A DNA stretch of 64,000 nt from Hydrogenophaga crocea (GTDB lineage: Bacteria > Pseudomonadota > Gammaproteobacteria > Burkholderiales > Burkholderiaceae_C). The stretch spans positions 2,542,001 through 2,606,000 of the forward strand of contig NZ_CP049989.1 of NCBI RefSeq assembly GCF_011388215.1. The letters run 5' to 3'. Below, piece after piece: positions 43,012 to 53,300 of the stretch. A program made the translations under genes and the position numbers. Numbering within the stretch: the first letter of the stretch is position 1; the number at the start of each line of letters is the position of its first letter. The notes beneath the pieces were generated by a model. The model was not told where the DNA came from. It did no database searches and was given only the letters and a program-made list of their open reading frames with translations.

Positions 43012-44202
43012 ATGACGCCGCCCAGCCGCCCCCTGTTCTTCCAGACCGCCGAGCAGCGCACCGCGCTCGCGCGCCAGCGCTTTTTCGAAGAAGGCGAGCG
43101 CCCCACGGGCCTCGTCAACGAGGCGGTCATCCAGTCGTGGATGCGCTGCACCGCGGCGCGCCGCAACGCGCAGGACCCGATCGGCTTCGACCCGGTGACG
43201 CGCAGCCGCATGCACGCGAGCCTGATGCGCAACCGCCAGCTGCTGCAGGCCGGCAACGAGGAACTGCAACAGCTCGCCACCGCCCTCAGCGGCACCAACT
43301 GCCGTGTGCTGCTCACCGACGCGCAGGGCGTGGTGATCCACGCCAGCGCGCCCCTGGGCTCGGTGGCGCAGCCGCTGATGCAGGTGGCCAGCCGCGTGGG
43401 CGTGAACCTGGCCGAAAGCGAGATCGGCACCACCGCGCCGGGCATCGTGGCGCGCGCGGCCATCGCCTGCACCGTCAACGGCGCCGAGCACTACCACGCC
43501 ATGCTGCAGCACCTGCACTGCGCGGCCGCGCCGATCCGCGACGTGCACGGCTGCCTGGCTGGCGTGCTCGACGTGTCCATCGAAGGCGCACCCTTCGGTT
43601 TCGACGCCGCCGCGCTCGTGGGCCTTTACGCGAGCACCATCGAGAACCGCCTGCTGCGCATGCAGTCGCCCGCGCACCTGGTGCTGCAGTTCCAGGCCAA
43701 CCCCAAGGTGCTCGATACGCCGCTCGAAGGCCTGGCGGGCGTGGACATCGCAGGCCGGCTGGCCTGGCTCAACCCGGTGGCCCGGCGCCTCACGGGCGCC
43801 GATGCCGCGCTGCTGCCCGAAGCGGCCGAGGTGTTCGGCGTGCCGCTGGACACGCTGCTCGCCCTGCACCGCGAAAGCGTGCCGCGCGCGCTGCGCCTGC
43901 CCAACGGCCTCACGGTGTGGGTGCGCGCGCACCTGGGCCAGGGCGACGGGGTGGACTTCAACCGCGCGGTGGCCGCCGCACAACCGGCCGAAGCCGCGCC
44001 CGCCCCTGCCGCGCCGGTGGATGCACCGCCCGCGGCCGCCACGCTCGACAACCACCGCGACCGCGTGATCGCCGAGACCGTGGCCGCCTGCGGCGGCAAC
44101 ATCGCGCGCGCGGCGCGCCAGCTCGGGGTGTCGCGCGGCTTGTTGTACCGGCGCTTGCGCGCACACGCCGCCGGCAGCGCGCCGCCCCCCGCAGACGTTT
44201 AA
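43012..44202 (+). CDS. AcoR-like GAF-Fis regulator without AAA+ domain
   Basis: 396-aa transcription regulator. The N-terminal FFQTAEQRTALARQRFFEEG and IQSWMRC match AcoR/DhaR proteins; a GAF sensor domain follows (~75-230). The C-terminal Fis helix-turn-helix is clear (ETVAACGGNIARAARQLGVS). The central sigma-54 AAA+ ATPase with its GAFTGA loop is absent, replaced by a PAS-like region and an Ala/Pro linker, so it cannot activate sigma-54 directly and may repress or work with another activator. I chose ATG 43012; a further upstream start would include the operator dyad. Divergent from the alcohol dehydrogenase it probably controls. Confidence 0.85.
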   Translation: MTPPSRPLFFQTAEQRTALARQRFFEEGERPTGLVNEAVIQSWMRCTAARRNAQDPIGFDPVTRSRMHASLMRNRQLLQAGNEELQQLATALSGTNCRVLLTDAQGVVIHASAPLGSVAQPLMQVASRVGVNLAESEIGTTAPGIVARAAIACTVNGAEHYHAMLQHLHCAAAPIRDVHGCLAGVLDVSIEGAPFGFDAAALVGLYASTIENRLLRMQSPAHLVLQFQANPKVLDTPLEGLAGVDIAGRLAWLNPVARRLTGADAALLPEAAEVFGVPLDTLLALHRESVPRALRLPNGLTVWVRAHLGQGDGVDFNRAVAAAQPAEAAPAPAAPVDAPPAAATLDNHRDRVIAETVAACGGNIARAARQLGVSRGLLYRRLRAHAAGSAPPPADV

Positions 44203-44945
44203 CCGGGCTGGCGTTCGAGCAGCTGCTGCACCGCCTCGTGCAGCTTTGCCGCCCAGTCGCGGCGGTCAAGACCGTGGGCGCGTTGCGGCGTGCCGAAGCA
44301 CACCACCGCGCGCACCGAGTCCGAGCGCAGCGTGCGCCACACCGAGGCCACCAGGGTGTCGTCGCCGATGTAGACCGGCCCGGGGTGGCGCTGGCCGGTG
44401 CCTCGATCGACGTAGCGCAGCGCCATGGGCAGCGCCGGCGCGCTGGCCGAGATCGCGGCCTGCAGCAGGTTGGCGTGGAAGGGCAGCAGCGTCTGGCCGT
44501 CGCCCGTGGTGCCTTCGGGGAACACGGTGATCACGTCGCCCGCGCCGAGCCGCTCGGCCATGCGGTGCACCACGCGCATGGCGTCGCGCCGGCTCGCGCG
44601 TTCGATGTAGAGCGTGCCCGCGCCGGTGATGAGCGCGCCCAGCAGCGGCCAGCCCTGCACGTCGGCCTTGGAGACGAAGCGGCTCGGGTGCGCCGCGTTC
44701 ATCACCAGGATGTCGAGCCACGAGATGTGGTTGCACACCTGCAGCAGCGGGCCGTGCGCGGGCACCTCGCCCTCCACGACGAGCTCGATGCCCATGATGG
44801 CCAGCATGCGGCGCGACCACTCGCGCACCACGAGCTGGCTCTGGCTGTGACTGAGGCGGCCGAATTCGGTGCGGATGATCCAAAGGCCGCGCACCACGTG
44901 GGCCAGGGCGCGGGCGATGCGGCCGAGGGCGCGCAGCGAGCTCAC
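44199..44945 (-). CDS. 1-acyl-sn-glycerol-3-phosphate acyltransferase (PlsC-like)
   Basis: 248-aa membrane-associated acyltransferase making phosphatidate from lysophosphatidate, or acylating a lipid-A or ornithine lipid relative. The catalytic NHISWLD (HX4D) lies at ~residue 72, FVSKADVQGWPLLG is block II, and VFPEGTTGDG is block III. GTG 44945 overlaps the stop of the PyrX gene (GTGA). It is the last gene of the overlapping minus-strand chain from algH, and its 3' end overlaps the convergent regulator gene by 4 bp. Confidence 0.9.
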   Translation of the reverse strand: MSSLRALGRIARALAHVVRGLWIIRTEFGRLSHSQSQLVVREWSRRMLAIMGIELVVEGEVPAHGPLLQVCNHISWLDILVMNAAHPSRFVSKADVQGWPLLGALITGAGTLYIERASRRDAMRVVHRMAERLGAGDVITVFPEGTTGDGQTLLPFHANLLQAAISASAPALPMALRYVDRGTGQRHPGPVYIGDDTLVASVWRTLRSDSVRAVVCFGTPQRAHGLDRRDWAAKLHEAVQQLLERQPG

Positions 44946-46249
44946 GGAGCGGTGCTACCGAACGCCACCTGGCCGCCGACCAGCGTGGCGCGCACCGACA
45001 CCGGCAGCTCGTGGCCCTCGAAGGGCGTGTGCTTGCCCTGGCTGCGCAGCGCCGCGGGCGTCACGGTCCAGGGCGCGTCGGGGTGGAACACCACCACGTC
45101 GGCCGCGCCGCCCACCGCGAGCTGGCCCACGCTGGCCTGCAGCGTGCCCAGGCTCGCGCCGAGCACGCGCTGCGGGCCCTGCGTGAGCACGGTCAGCGCC
45201 TGCATGAGGCCCAGGCCTTCCTGCTGCGCCCAGGTGCAGGCCAGGCCCAGCAGCAGCTCCACCGCGGTGGCGCCGGGCTCGGCCTCGGCGAACGGCAGGG
45301 TCTTGGCGTCGCTGTCGATGGGGTTGTGGTCGGACACCAGCGCGTCGATGGTGCCGTCGGCCAGCGCGGCGCGCAATGCGTCGCGGTCGCGCTGCTGGCG
45401 CAGCGGCGGCTGCACGCGGAAGCGGCTGTCGTAGAAGCCGATGTCCACGTCGGTGAGGTGCAGGTTGTGCACGCTCACGTCGCAGGTCACGGGCAGGCCT
45501 TCGGCCTTGGCCGCGCGCACCAGGGCCACGCCGGCCGCGCTGCTCAGGCGGCACAGGTGCACGTGCACGCCGCCCTTGATGCCGCGCATGAGCTCGAACA
45601 GCGTGTGCAGCGCGATGGTTTCGGCCGCCGCGGGCACGCCCGAGAGGCCCAGGCGCGTGGCCAGCGGGCCGCTCGCGGCCACGCCCTTGCCCAGCCACAG
45701 GTCTTGCGGGCGCAGCCACACGGTGTAGCCGAAGGTGGCCGCGTACTGCAGCGCGCGCAGCAGCACCTGGGTGTTCTGAATGGGCACCTCGGCCTGGCCG
45801 AAGCCCACGCAGCCGGCCTCGGTGAGCTCGGCCATCTCGGTGAGCACCTCGCCCTGCAGGCCGCGCGTGAGCGCGCCCAGCGGGAACACGCGCGAGCGGT
45901 GCAGCTTCTCGGCGCGGAACTTGAGCATGTCCACCAGGCCCGGCTCGTCGAGCACGGGCTCGGTGTCGGGCGGCGTGACCAGCGCGGTGACGCCGCCGGC
46001 CACGGCGGCGGCGGTTTCGCTCTCCAGCATGCCCGCGTGTTCCTGGCCGGGCTCTTTCAGGCGCACGCCCAGGTCGACCAGGCCCGGCGCCACGATGCAG
46101 CCGCTGGCGTCGATCGTGCGCGTGGGATGGAAGTCGGCCGCGACCTGGCCGATGGCGATGATGCGACCGGCCGCGATCGCCACGTCGGCCATCTCGTCAC
46201 GGCCGCTGGCCGGGTCGATCACGCGGCCGTTCTGGATCAGGATCTTCAT
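44942..46249 (-). CDS. pyrX: Dihydroorotase-like, probably non-catalytic (PyrX)
   Basis: 435 aa, amidohydrolase fold of the dihydroorotase type. The metal ligands are lost: where active enzymes have D-x-H-x-H, here the sequence is [15 protein letters not shown], with Gly and Arg replacing both His. The later VSDHNPID Asp is still present. Such proteins (PyrC'/PyrX) form a complex with aspartate transcarbamoylase as a structural partner, and true dihydroorotase is encoded elsewhere. Its start overlaps pyrB by 4 bp, matching the pyrBC' arrangement in pseudomonads. Confidence 0.9.
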   Translation of the reverse strand: MKILIQNGRVIDPASGRDEMADVAIAAGRIIAIGQVAADFHPTRTIDASGCIVAPGLVDLGVRLKEPGQEHAGMLESETAAAVAGGVTALVTPPDTEPVLDEPGLVDMLKFRAEKLHRSRVFPLGALTRGLQGEVLTEMAELTEAGCVGFGQAEVPIQNTQVLLRALQYAATFGYTVWLRPQDLWLGKGVAASGPLATRLGLSGVPAAAETIALHTLFELMRGIKGGVHVHLCRLSSAAGVALVRAAKAEGLPVTCDVSVHNLHLTDVDIGFYDSRFRVQPPLRQQRDRDALRAALADGTIDALVSDHNPIDSDAKTLPFAEAEPGATAVELLLGLACTWAQQEGLGLMQALTVLTQGPQRVLGASLGTLQASVGQLAVGGAADVVVFHPDAPWTVTPAALRSQGKHTPFEGHELPVSVRATLVGGQVAFGSTAP

Positions 46250-47208
46250 GCTTCATTCCCCGCGACGATACCCATGACCGCCATGCGCACCGCAATGCCG
46301 AAAGTGACCTGGGGCAGGATCACGCTCTGCGGGCCGTCGACCACGGCGGAGTCGATCTCGACGCCGCGGTTGATCGGGCCCGGGTGCATCACGATGGCGT
46401 CGGGCTTGGCCCACTTCAGGCGCTCGGGCGTGAGACCGAAGCTCTTGAAGTACTCCTGGCTCGAAGGCAGCAGCGCGCCGCTCATGCGCTCGTTCTGCAA
46501 GCGCAGGGTGATCACCACGTCGCAGCCCCTGATGCCCTCTTCGAGCGTGTGGCACACGCGCACGCCCATGTGGGACAGGTCGCCGGGCACCAGGGTGCGC
46601 GGGCCCACCACGCGCACGTCGGGGCAGCCCAGCGTGGTGAGCGCGTGGATGTCGGAGCGCGCCACGCGCGAGTGCAGCACGTCGCCCACGATCGCCACCG
46701 AGAGCTGGGTGAAGTCCTTCTTGTAGTGGCGGATGGTGTACATGTCGAGCAGGCCCTGCGTGGGGTGCGCATGGCGCCCGTCGCCCGCGTTGACCACGTG
46801 CACGTGCGGGGCCACGTGCTGCGCGATCAGGTAGGGCGCGCCCGACTCGCTGTGGCGCACGACGAAGATGTCGGCGGCCATGGCGCTCAGGTTGGCGATG
46901 GTGTCGAGCAGCGACTCGCCCTTGGCGGTGGAGCTGCGTGCGATGTCGAGGTTGATGACGTCGGCGCTCAGGCGCGTGGCCGCGATCTCGAAGGTGGTGC
47001 GCGTGCGCGTGCTGTTCTCGAAGAACAGGTTGAACACGCTCTTGCCGCGCAGCAGCGGCACCTTTTTGACCTCGCGGTTGCTCACGCTGGTGAAGCCGGC
47101 CGCGGTGTCGAGGATGTGCGTGAGGATGTCGCGCGACAGGCCCTCGGTGGAGAGCAGGTGGATCAGCTCGCCGTTCTTGTTGAGCTGGGGGTTGCGTCGG
47201 GTGGTCAT
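46246..47208 (-). CDS. pyrB: Aspartate carbamoyltransferase catalytic subunit
   Basis: First committed step of pyrimidine synthesis: carbamoyl phosphate plus aspartate gives carbamoyl aspartate. 320 aa. The carbamoyl-phosphate loop is [12 protein letters not shown], followed by [12 protein letters not shown], the [10 protein letters not shown] segment, and the aspartate-site RLQNERM. ATG 47208 overlaps the pyrR stop by 4 bp. No pyrI regulatory subunit follows; a PyrX partner is encoded instead. Confidence 0.97.
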   Translation of the reverse strand: MTTRRNPQLNKNGELIHLLSTEGLSRDILTHILDTAAGFTSVSNREVKKVPLLRGKSVFNLFFENSTRTRTTFEIAATRLSADVINLDIARSSTAKGESLLDTIANLSAMAADIFVVRHSESGAPYLIAQHVAPHVHVVNAGDGRHAHPTQGLLDMYTIRHYKKDFTQLSVAIVGDVLHSRVARSDIHALTTLGCPDVRVVGPRTLVPGDLSHMGVRVCHTLEEGIRGCDVVITLRLQNERMSGALLPSSQEYFKSFGLTPERLKWAKPDAIVMHPGPINRGVEIDSAVVDGPQSVILPQVTFGIAVRMAVMGIVAGNEA

Positions 47209-47720
47209 GAGGTCCGGTCCTCCAGCAGGAAGCTCAGCCGCCCGCCCTCGCCTTGCGCGAGCTCGAGCGAGGCGCCCGCGGGCACGGTCACGCGCGCGAC
47301 GCACAGGTCGGCGGCGATGGGCAGTTCGCGTCCGCCGCGGTCGGCCAGCACCGCGAGCGCCACGCGCGCGGGGCGGCCGTGGTCGTAGAGCTCGTTGAGC
47401 ACGGCGCGCACGGTGCGGCCGGTGTAGAGCACGTCGTCGACCAGCAGCACGCTGGCGCCATTGACGTCGAAGGGGATGTGCGTCTGCACGCTGCGCGCGA
47501 GGCCGCGCTGCGCAAAGTCGTCGCGGTGCATGGAAGACGAGATCACCGCCACCGCGCCGGGGCGGCCCAGGTCGGCGTGCAGCCGTGCGGCGATCCAGGC
47601 GCCGCCGCTGGCGATGCCCACGAGCTGCAGCCCGGGTTCGGCCTGCACACGCTCGCGCACCTGGCGCAGCAATTCGGTGTAGAGCGCCTCGGCGTCGGGC
47701 GGGGCGGCGGTCTGGGTCAA
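47205..47720 (-). CDS. pyrR: PyrR bifunctional regulator/uracil phosphoribosyltransferase
   Basis: 171 aa; binds pyrimidine-operon RNA in Gram-positive bacteria and makes UMP from uracil. The PRPP loop is [14 protein letters not shown]. The family's long N-terminal helix and [18 protein letters not shown] are present. I chose TTG 47720, which overlaps the ruvX stop (TTGA) and has GGAG upstream. In proteobacteria its regulatory action is not well shown. It immediately precedes pyrB with a 4-bp overlap. Confidence 0.9.
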   Translation of the reverse strand: MTQTAAPPDAEALYTELLRQVRERVQAEPGLQLVGIASGGAWIAARLHADLGRPGAVAVISSSMHRDDFAQRGLARSVQTHIPFDVNGASVLLVDDVLYTGRTVRAVLNELYDHGRPARVALAVLADRGGRELPIAADLCVARVTVPAGASLELAQGEGGRLSFLLEDRTS

Positions 47721-48142
47721 GGCAGGCTCCTCAGAAACTGTTCCAGGATGATGCAGGCGGCTTCGGCGTCGGCGTCTTTGGCGCCGCGCGCGTGCGCTTC
47801 GGTGGTGCTGTAGCGCTCGTCGACCTCGAACACCGGCAGGCGGTGGCGCCCGCGCAGGCGGCGCGCGAACTTCTGCGCCATGGCGGTGTTGGCGTGCGGC
47901 GCGCCGTCGGGGTGGAAGGGCACGCCCACCACCAGCGCGTCGGGCTGCCATTCGTGGATGCGCGCGGCCGCGTGTTCGAGCCGCGCATCGCCCTGGGCCA
48001 CGATGGTGGCCTGCGGCGTGGCGCTGCGCGTGAGGCGGTTGCCGCTGGCCACGCCGGTGCGCTGGGTGCCGACGTCGAAGGCCAGGAAGGTCTGGGCCGT
48101 GGTGGTCGCCGCGCTGGCCGCGGCGTCAGGCGTGGCCGGCAT
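47717..48142 (-). CDS. ruvX: Holliday junction resolvase-like RuvX (YqgF)
   Basis: 141-aa RNase H-fold nuclease implicated in 16S rRNA 5' end processing and possibly junction resolution. Core motifs: [41 protein letters not shown], and the C-terminal [15 protein letters not shown]. The acidic triad D (FDVGT), E (DERYST) and D (DAEAA) looks complete. It overlaps algH by 17 bp and pyrR by 4 bp. Confidence 0.94.
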   Translation of the reverse strand: MPATPDAAASAATTTAQTFLAFDVGTQRTGVASGNRLTRSATPQATIVAQGDARLEHAAARIHEWQPDALVVGVPFHPDGAPHANTAMAQKFARRLRGRHRLPVFEVDERYSTTEAHARGAKDADAEAACIILEQFLRSLP

Positions 48143-48716
48143 CGGGCGAGAGCCTCCAGGCTTGGTGCAGGCCGAGCAGCGCGAGCGCGCGCTCGTAGCG
48201 CTCGGCCACCGGCACGTCGAAGATCAGGTCGACGTCGGCCGGCACGGTGAGCCAGCTGTTCTCGGCAATCTCCGATTCGAGCTGGCCCTGCCCCCACGAG
48301 GCATAACCCAGCGAAACGAACACGCGGCGCGGGCCCGCGCCCGAGGACATGGCCTCGAGCACGTCCTTGGAGGTGGTCATCTCCAGCCCGCCGGGAATGG
48401 TGAGGGTGGACGCGTAGACCGTGTCCTCGGGGCCGCTCACGGCCTCGTGCAGCACGAAACCGCGCTCGGTCTGCACCGGACCGCCCTGGAACACGGGCAG
48501 GTCCATGAGGTCTTCGCGGTTGAGTTTGAGGTCGACCTTCTCGAACAGGCGCGGCAGCAGGATGTCGCTGGGCTTGTTGATCACCAGGCCGAGGGCGCCG
48601 CGCTCGCTGTGCTCGCACATGAACACCACGCTGCGCCCGAAAAGCTCATCGTTCAAGCCGGGCATCGCGATCAGGAAATGGTGGGTCAGGTTGATCGGAG
48701 CAGAATCGGCGGCCAT
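48126..48716 (-). CDS. AlgH/YqgE family protein (UPF0301)
   Basis: 196-aa soluble protein of unknown biochemical activity (UPF0301). It has the family N-terminus (NLTHHFLIAMPGLNDELFGRS in part), HSERGALGLVINKPS, and the segment GGPVQTERGFVLH. It is first in the minus-strand chain algH-ruvX-pyrR-pyrB-pyrX-plsC, all overlapping. Only 15 bp separate its ATG from the divergent photolyase gene, so promoters must overlap the coding starts. Confidence 0.94.
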   Translation of the reverse strand: MAADSAPINLTHHFLIAMPGLNDELFGRSVVFMCEHSERGALGLVINKPSDILLPRLFEKVDLKLNREDLMDLPVFQGGPVQTERGFVLHEAVSGPEDTVYASTLTIPGGLEMTTSKDVLEAMSSGAGPRRVFVSLGYASWGQGQLESEIAENSWLTVPADVDLIFDVPVAERYERALALLGLHQAWRLSPDAGHA

Positions 48717-48731
48717 AAAGGCGATTTTAGG

Positions 48732-50213
48732 ATGAGCGAATTCGACAGCGGTTTGATGTGGTTCCGTCGCGACCTGCGGTCAAGCGACAACGCGGCCCTG
48801 CACCACGCCCTGCGCCGCTGCCGGCGTGTGTGGTGCGTGTTCGTGTTCGACCGCGACATCCTCGATCCACTGCCGCGCGCCGACCGCCGGGTGGAGTTCA
48901 TCCGCGAATCGCTGGTGGGGCTGGACGCTTCGCTGCGTGCCCTGGGCGCCGCCCACGGCCACGCCGACACCGGCCTGATCGTGCTGCACGCGCCCGCCAC
49001 CCGGGCCATCCCCGAACTCGCACAGCGCCTGCAGGTGCAGGCGGTGTTCACCAACCACGACGACGAGCCCGCGGCGCTGGCGCGCGACGCGCGCGTGTTC
49101 GGCGAGCTCGCGCACCAGGGCGTGATCCTGCGCAGCTTCAAGGACCACGTGGTGTTCGAGCGCCGCGAGGTGCTGACCCAGGCCGGCCAGGCCTTCGGCG
49201 TCTTCACGCCTTATAAGAACGCCTGGCTCAAGGCGCTCACGCCCTTCTACCTCAAGGCCTACCCGATCGAGCGCCACGCAGGCGCGCTAGCGCCGCTGCC
49301 CGAGGCACTGAACCGCCCGGTGCCCACGCTGGCCGACATCGGCTTCGAGCCCACCAACCTGTCCAGACTGCCCATGCCCACGGGCGAGGCCGGCGCGCAG
49401 GCGCTGTTCGACGATTTCCTGCAGCGCATCGACGGCTACACCGAGGCCCGCAACTACCCGGCCATCAAGGGCCCGAGCTACCTCAGCGTGCACCTGCGCT
49501 TCGGCACGGTGTCGGTGCGCGCGCTGGCCTCGGCCGCGCACCTGCTGCACCAGCAGGGCAATGCCGGGGCCACGAGCTGGCTGTCGGAGCTGGTCTGGCG
49601 CGACTTCTACCACCAGATCCTGGCCAACTTCCCGCACGTGGTCGAGCGCAGCTTCAAGTCCGAGTACGACGCGGTGCGCTTCGAGCACGGCAAGGCCGCA
49701 CAGGCGAAGTTCCAGGCCTGGTGCGAGGGCCGCACCGGCTACCCGCTGGTGGACGCGGCGATGGCGCAGATCAACCAGACCGGCTACATGCACAACCGGC
49801 TGCGCATGGTGGTGGCGAGCTTCCTCGTGAAAGACCTCGGCATCCACTGGCAATGGGGCGAGCGCTACTTCGCCGAGAAGCTGATCGACTTCGACCTCGC
49901 GGCCAACAACGGCGGCTGGCAGTGGGCCGCGTCCACCGGCTGCGACGCGCAGCCCTGGTTCCGCATCTTCAACCCGGTGACGCAGAGCGAGAAGTTCGAC
50001 CCGCAGGGCCGCTTCATCCGCCGCTACCTGCCGCAACTCGCGGGCCTGCCCGACGCCGCCATCCACGCGCCCTGGACGGCCAACGCGGTGGAGCTCGCGG
50101 CCGCGGGCATCACGCTGGGCGAGACCTACCCGCTGCCCATCGTGGATCACGCGGCGGCGCGCGAAAAAACGCTGGAGCGCTACGCGGTCGTGAAAAAGCA
50201 GAACCCGGCCTGA
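48732..50213 (+). CDS. phrB: Deoxyribodipyrimidine photolyase
   Basis: Light-driven repair of cyclobutane pyrimidine dimers; 493 aa. The N-terminal alpha/beta photolyase domain (LMWFRRDLRSSDNAALHHAL) has antenna-site residues; the C-terminal FAD domain contains SELVWRDFYHQIL, GRTGYPLVDAAMAQI, YMHNRLRMVVASFL and the WQWAASTGCDAQPWFRIFNP (partial) loop of CPD photolyases. ATG 48732 was chosen though the frame stays open far upstream, because family homology begins at DSGLMWFRRD. Confidence 0.95.
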   Translation: MSEFDSGLMWFRRDLRSSDNAALHHALRRCRRVWCVFVFDRDILDPLPRADRRVEFIRESLVGLDASLRALGAAHGHADTGLIVLHAPATRAIPELAQRLQVQAVFTNHDDEPAALARDARVFGELAHQGVILRSFKDHVVFERREVLTQAGQAFGVFTPYKNAWLKALTPFYLKAYPIERHAGALAPLPEALNRPVPTLADIGFEPTNLSRLPMPTGEAGAQALFDDFLQRIDGYTEARNYPAIKGPSYLSVHLRFGTVSVRALASAAHLLHQQGNAGATSWLSELVWRDFYHQILANFPHVVERSFKSEYDAVRFEHGKAAQAKFQAWCEGRTGYPLVDAAMAQINQTGYMHNRLRMVVASFLVKDLGIHWQWGERYFAEKLIDFDLAANNGGWQWAASTGCDAQPWFRIFNPVTQSEKFDPQGRFIRRYLPQLAGLPDAAIHAPWTANAVELAAAGITLGETYPLPIVDHAAAREKTLERYAVVKKQNPA

Positions 50214-50220
50214 GCATGCG

Positions 50221-50300
50221 CCCCCACGCTCCGCACTGCGTGTCGTCGCTGCCCCCCGAGGGGGCGAGGCCTTGCTTGGGGCGGCCCGGCGCGGCGGCCT
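50221..50300. repeat. GC-rich intergenic repeat with hairpin
   Basis: Between convergent phrB and pilL-like genes. Core hairpin GCCCCC, loop CGA, GGGGGC at 50251-50265, flanked by CCCACGCTCCG and CTTGGGGCGGCCCGGCG segments. From memory, comparable CCCCCCGAGGGGG segments recur between genes in Comamonadaceae; only one copy is seen here, so the repeat family is an inference. Could serve as a bidirectional terminator. Confidence 0.45.
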
Positions 50301-50327
50301 GACGGGCTCTGCGCCGTACGGCCGGGC

Positions 50328-53300
50328 TCAGGCGTCGGCCGTGGCGCGCGCGTAGCGGGCCACGAGCGCGAGCAGTTCCTCTTCGGAGTACGGCTTGCCC
50401 AGGTAGTGGTCCACCCCGAGTTCGCGCGCGTGTTCGCGGTGCTTCTCGGCGATGCGCGAGGTGATCATCACCACCGGCAGGTCGCTCAGGCGCGCGTCGT
50501 TGCGGATGTTGCGCACCAGGTCGAAGCCGTCCATGCGTGGCATCTCGATGTCGGACAGCACCACGCTCGGGCGCTCGGCCTGCAGGCGTTCCAGGGCTTG
50601 CAGGCCGTCGGCCGCGAGCGCCACGCGGTAGCCCTCGCGCTGCAGCAGGCGCTGCGTGACGCGGCGCACCGTGATCGAGTCGTCGACCACCAGCACCAGC
50701 GGCACGTGCGCCATCGCGGCGTCGGCGGGGTTGTCGGCGACGGCCCCGGCCTGTTGCGGCAAGGCCTGCTGCGCGCGCACCCAGTCGGCCACCTGCGGGC
50801 CGTACACGGTGGACAGCGCCACCGGGTTGTAGATCAGCGCCACCGCGCCCGAGGCGAGCACCGACATGCCGGCCAGGCCGGGCAGGCGCGAGAGCTGCGA
50901 GCCCAGGTTCTTGACCACGACTTCCTGGTTGCCCAGCACCTCGTCGACGTGCATGGCCACGCGCTGCGCGGCGCTTCGGAAGATCACCACGGGCAGCGTG
51001 CGGTGCGTTTCCTGCGACTGCGCCGACGATTGCAGCAGCGCGCCGCCCCAGTAGAAGGGCACGTCTTCACCGCCGTGCGGCAGCTGGCCGCTCGCGTAGG
51101 CGGCCTGCAGCTCGGCCGGCGAGAGGCGGCGCACGATCTCGACCACGTTGGAGGGCACGCCGAAGGCCAGCTCGCCCACGCGCAGCATCACCACCTGCGT
51201 CACCGCGGTGGTGAGCGGCAGCACGAGCTTGAACTCGGTGCCCTGGCCGGGCCGGGTGGCGGTCTCGATGCGGCCGCCGAGCGCGAGCACGTCGTTGCGC
51301 ACCACGTCCATGCCGATGCCGCGGCCCGCGAGCTCGGACACCTCTTTCGCGGTGCTCAGGCCGGGCTCGAAGATCAGTTGCGCGGCCTGGGCGTCGTCGA
51401 GCACCGTGTCGGTGGCCAGCAGGCCGGCTTCCACGGCCTTTTCGCGCAGGCGCGCGGTATCGATGCCCGCGCCGTCGTCGGCGAACACCAGCGACACGTC
51501 GTTGAGTTCCTGCTGCAGGCGGATCTCGATGCGGCCTTCGGCCGGCTTGCCTTGCTGCTCGCGCCGCTCCGGGGCTTCGATGCCGTGCGCCACGTGGTTG
51601 CGCAGCAGGTGTTCGAAGGCGCCGGTCATGCGGTCGAGCACGCCGCGGTCCATTTCGATGTTGCCGCCCGCGATGTCCAGGCGCACCTGCTTGCCGGTTT
51701 CCTTGGAGGCCTGGCGCACCACGCGGTACAGGCGCTCGGAAATGCCTTCGAACTCCACCATGCGCGTGCGCAGCAGGTCGCGCTGCAGTTCGCGCGTCTG
51801 GCGCGCCTGGGCCACGAGGTTGTCTTCGGTGGCTTCCACCGCGCGCTGCAGGTTGCGCTGCACCGTGGCCACGTCGTTCACCGACTCGGCCATCATGCGG
51901 GTGAGCTCCTGCACGCGCGTGAAGCGGTCGAACTCGAGCGGGTCGAACGACTGGTTGACGTCGCGCGCCTGGGCCAGGCGCGACTGCATCTGGCTCTCGG
52001 CCTGCAGCTCGATGTCGCGCAGCTGCTGGCGCAGGCGGTCGAGGTTGCCGGTGAGGTCCTTGAGCGAGGTGCGCAGCGTGAGGATCTCGGCCTCCATGCG
52101 CGAGCGCGAGATGATCACCTCGCCGGTCTGGTTGACCAGGCGGTCGAGCAGCTCGGGCCGCACGCGCACGGCAGCGCCGCTGCGCGTGGCGAGCTGCGCG
52201 GGCGCGACCGGGGCCACGAACTGCGGACCGATCGGCGTGCCCGGCACGGGCGCGGGCGCGGTCTCGGCCGGCGCGGCCACAGGGGCTTCGGGCGGCACGG
52301 CCTCGGGCAGCGACTGCACCACCGCGCCGGTGGCGGCGTCGGGGTGGCGCAGCTGCTCGAAGCGCGCGTTGATGGCGTCGAAGATCTCCTGCAGCACCTG
52401 CACGTCGCTGGAGCGCTGCACATCGGAGCCCAGGCGCTCGGCCGCGGTCTCCATGCGGTGGGCCATTTCGCCCAGCCGCAGCGCGCCGGCCAGGCGGGCG
52501 CTGCCCTTGATGGTGTGCAGCGTGCGCAGCACCTCGCCGCGCGCGCTGGTGTTGTCGGGCCGCGCGACCCACTGGCGCAGCGCCGAGGCCAGTTGGGGCA
52601 GCAGCTCCTGCGCTTCCTCGGCAAAGATGGGGAAGAGATCGACGTCGATGGTGTCGACCGCGTCGATGTCGTCGTCGATGTCCTGGTGAACCGAGGGCAC
52701 CGGCTCGGCCGGTGCGAGCGGGGCCAGGGGCTCGGGCGCCAGCGCCCCCCAGCCGGTCGAGACCGGCTCGGGCTCGGGCGTGGCCAGCGGTTGCGGTTCG
52801 GCCGCCAGGGGTTCGGGCTCGGGCGCGCCGTCCTCGGGCGCGTCGTCGTGCGCGAGCAGCTCGACCTCGTCGGTCAGTTGCAGGAACACCGCGTCGTGGC
52901 CATTGGCCGCCACGGGCGCCGCGGGGGCCTCGAAGGCCTCGGGCTCGTGCAACACACGCTGCAGCTCGGCGAGCACCTGGGGATCGGCCTCCTTGAGGAA
53001 ACCGGCCGCGAACTGGTGCAGCAGGCGGCGGATGTCGTCGGCCGCGGCCACGAACACCGCGCCGAGCGCGGGCGCCGCGACGGTGCCGGTGTTCTGCCGC
53101 GCGGCCACGGCCTCGAGCGCGTGTTCGAGCGCGCGCGACACGCCCGACAGCGAATCGAAGCCGACCGTGGCCGACGCGCCGGCCAGCGAATGGGCCAGTG
53201 CCTCGGCGGGCTCGGGCAGCGGCGCATGGGTTTCGAGCGCCCACTCGGACAGCACGGTGCCGAGCCGGCGCGACCACTCGTCGGCCTCGTTGAGGAAGAC

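Noticed and set aside
40701..45434. A 1,577-codon plus-strand open frame
   Set aside because: It lies antisense to the alcohol dehydrogenase and acyltransferase genes and across the regulator in a wrong phase, with no domain features.
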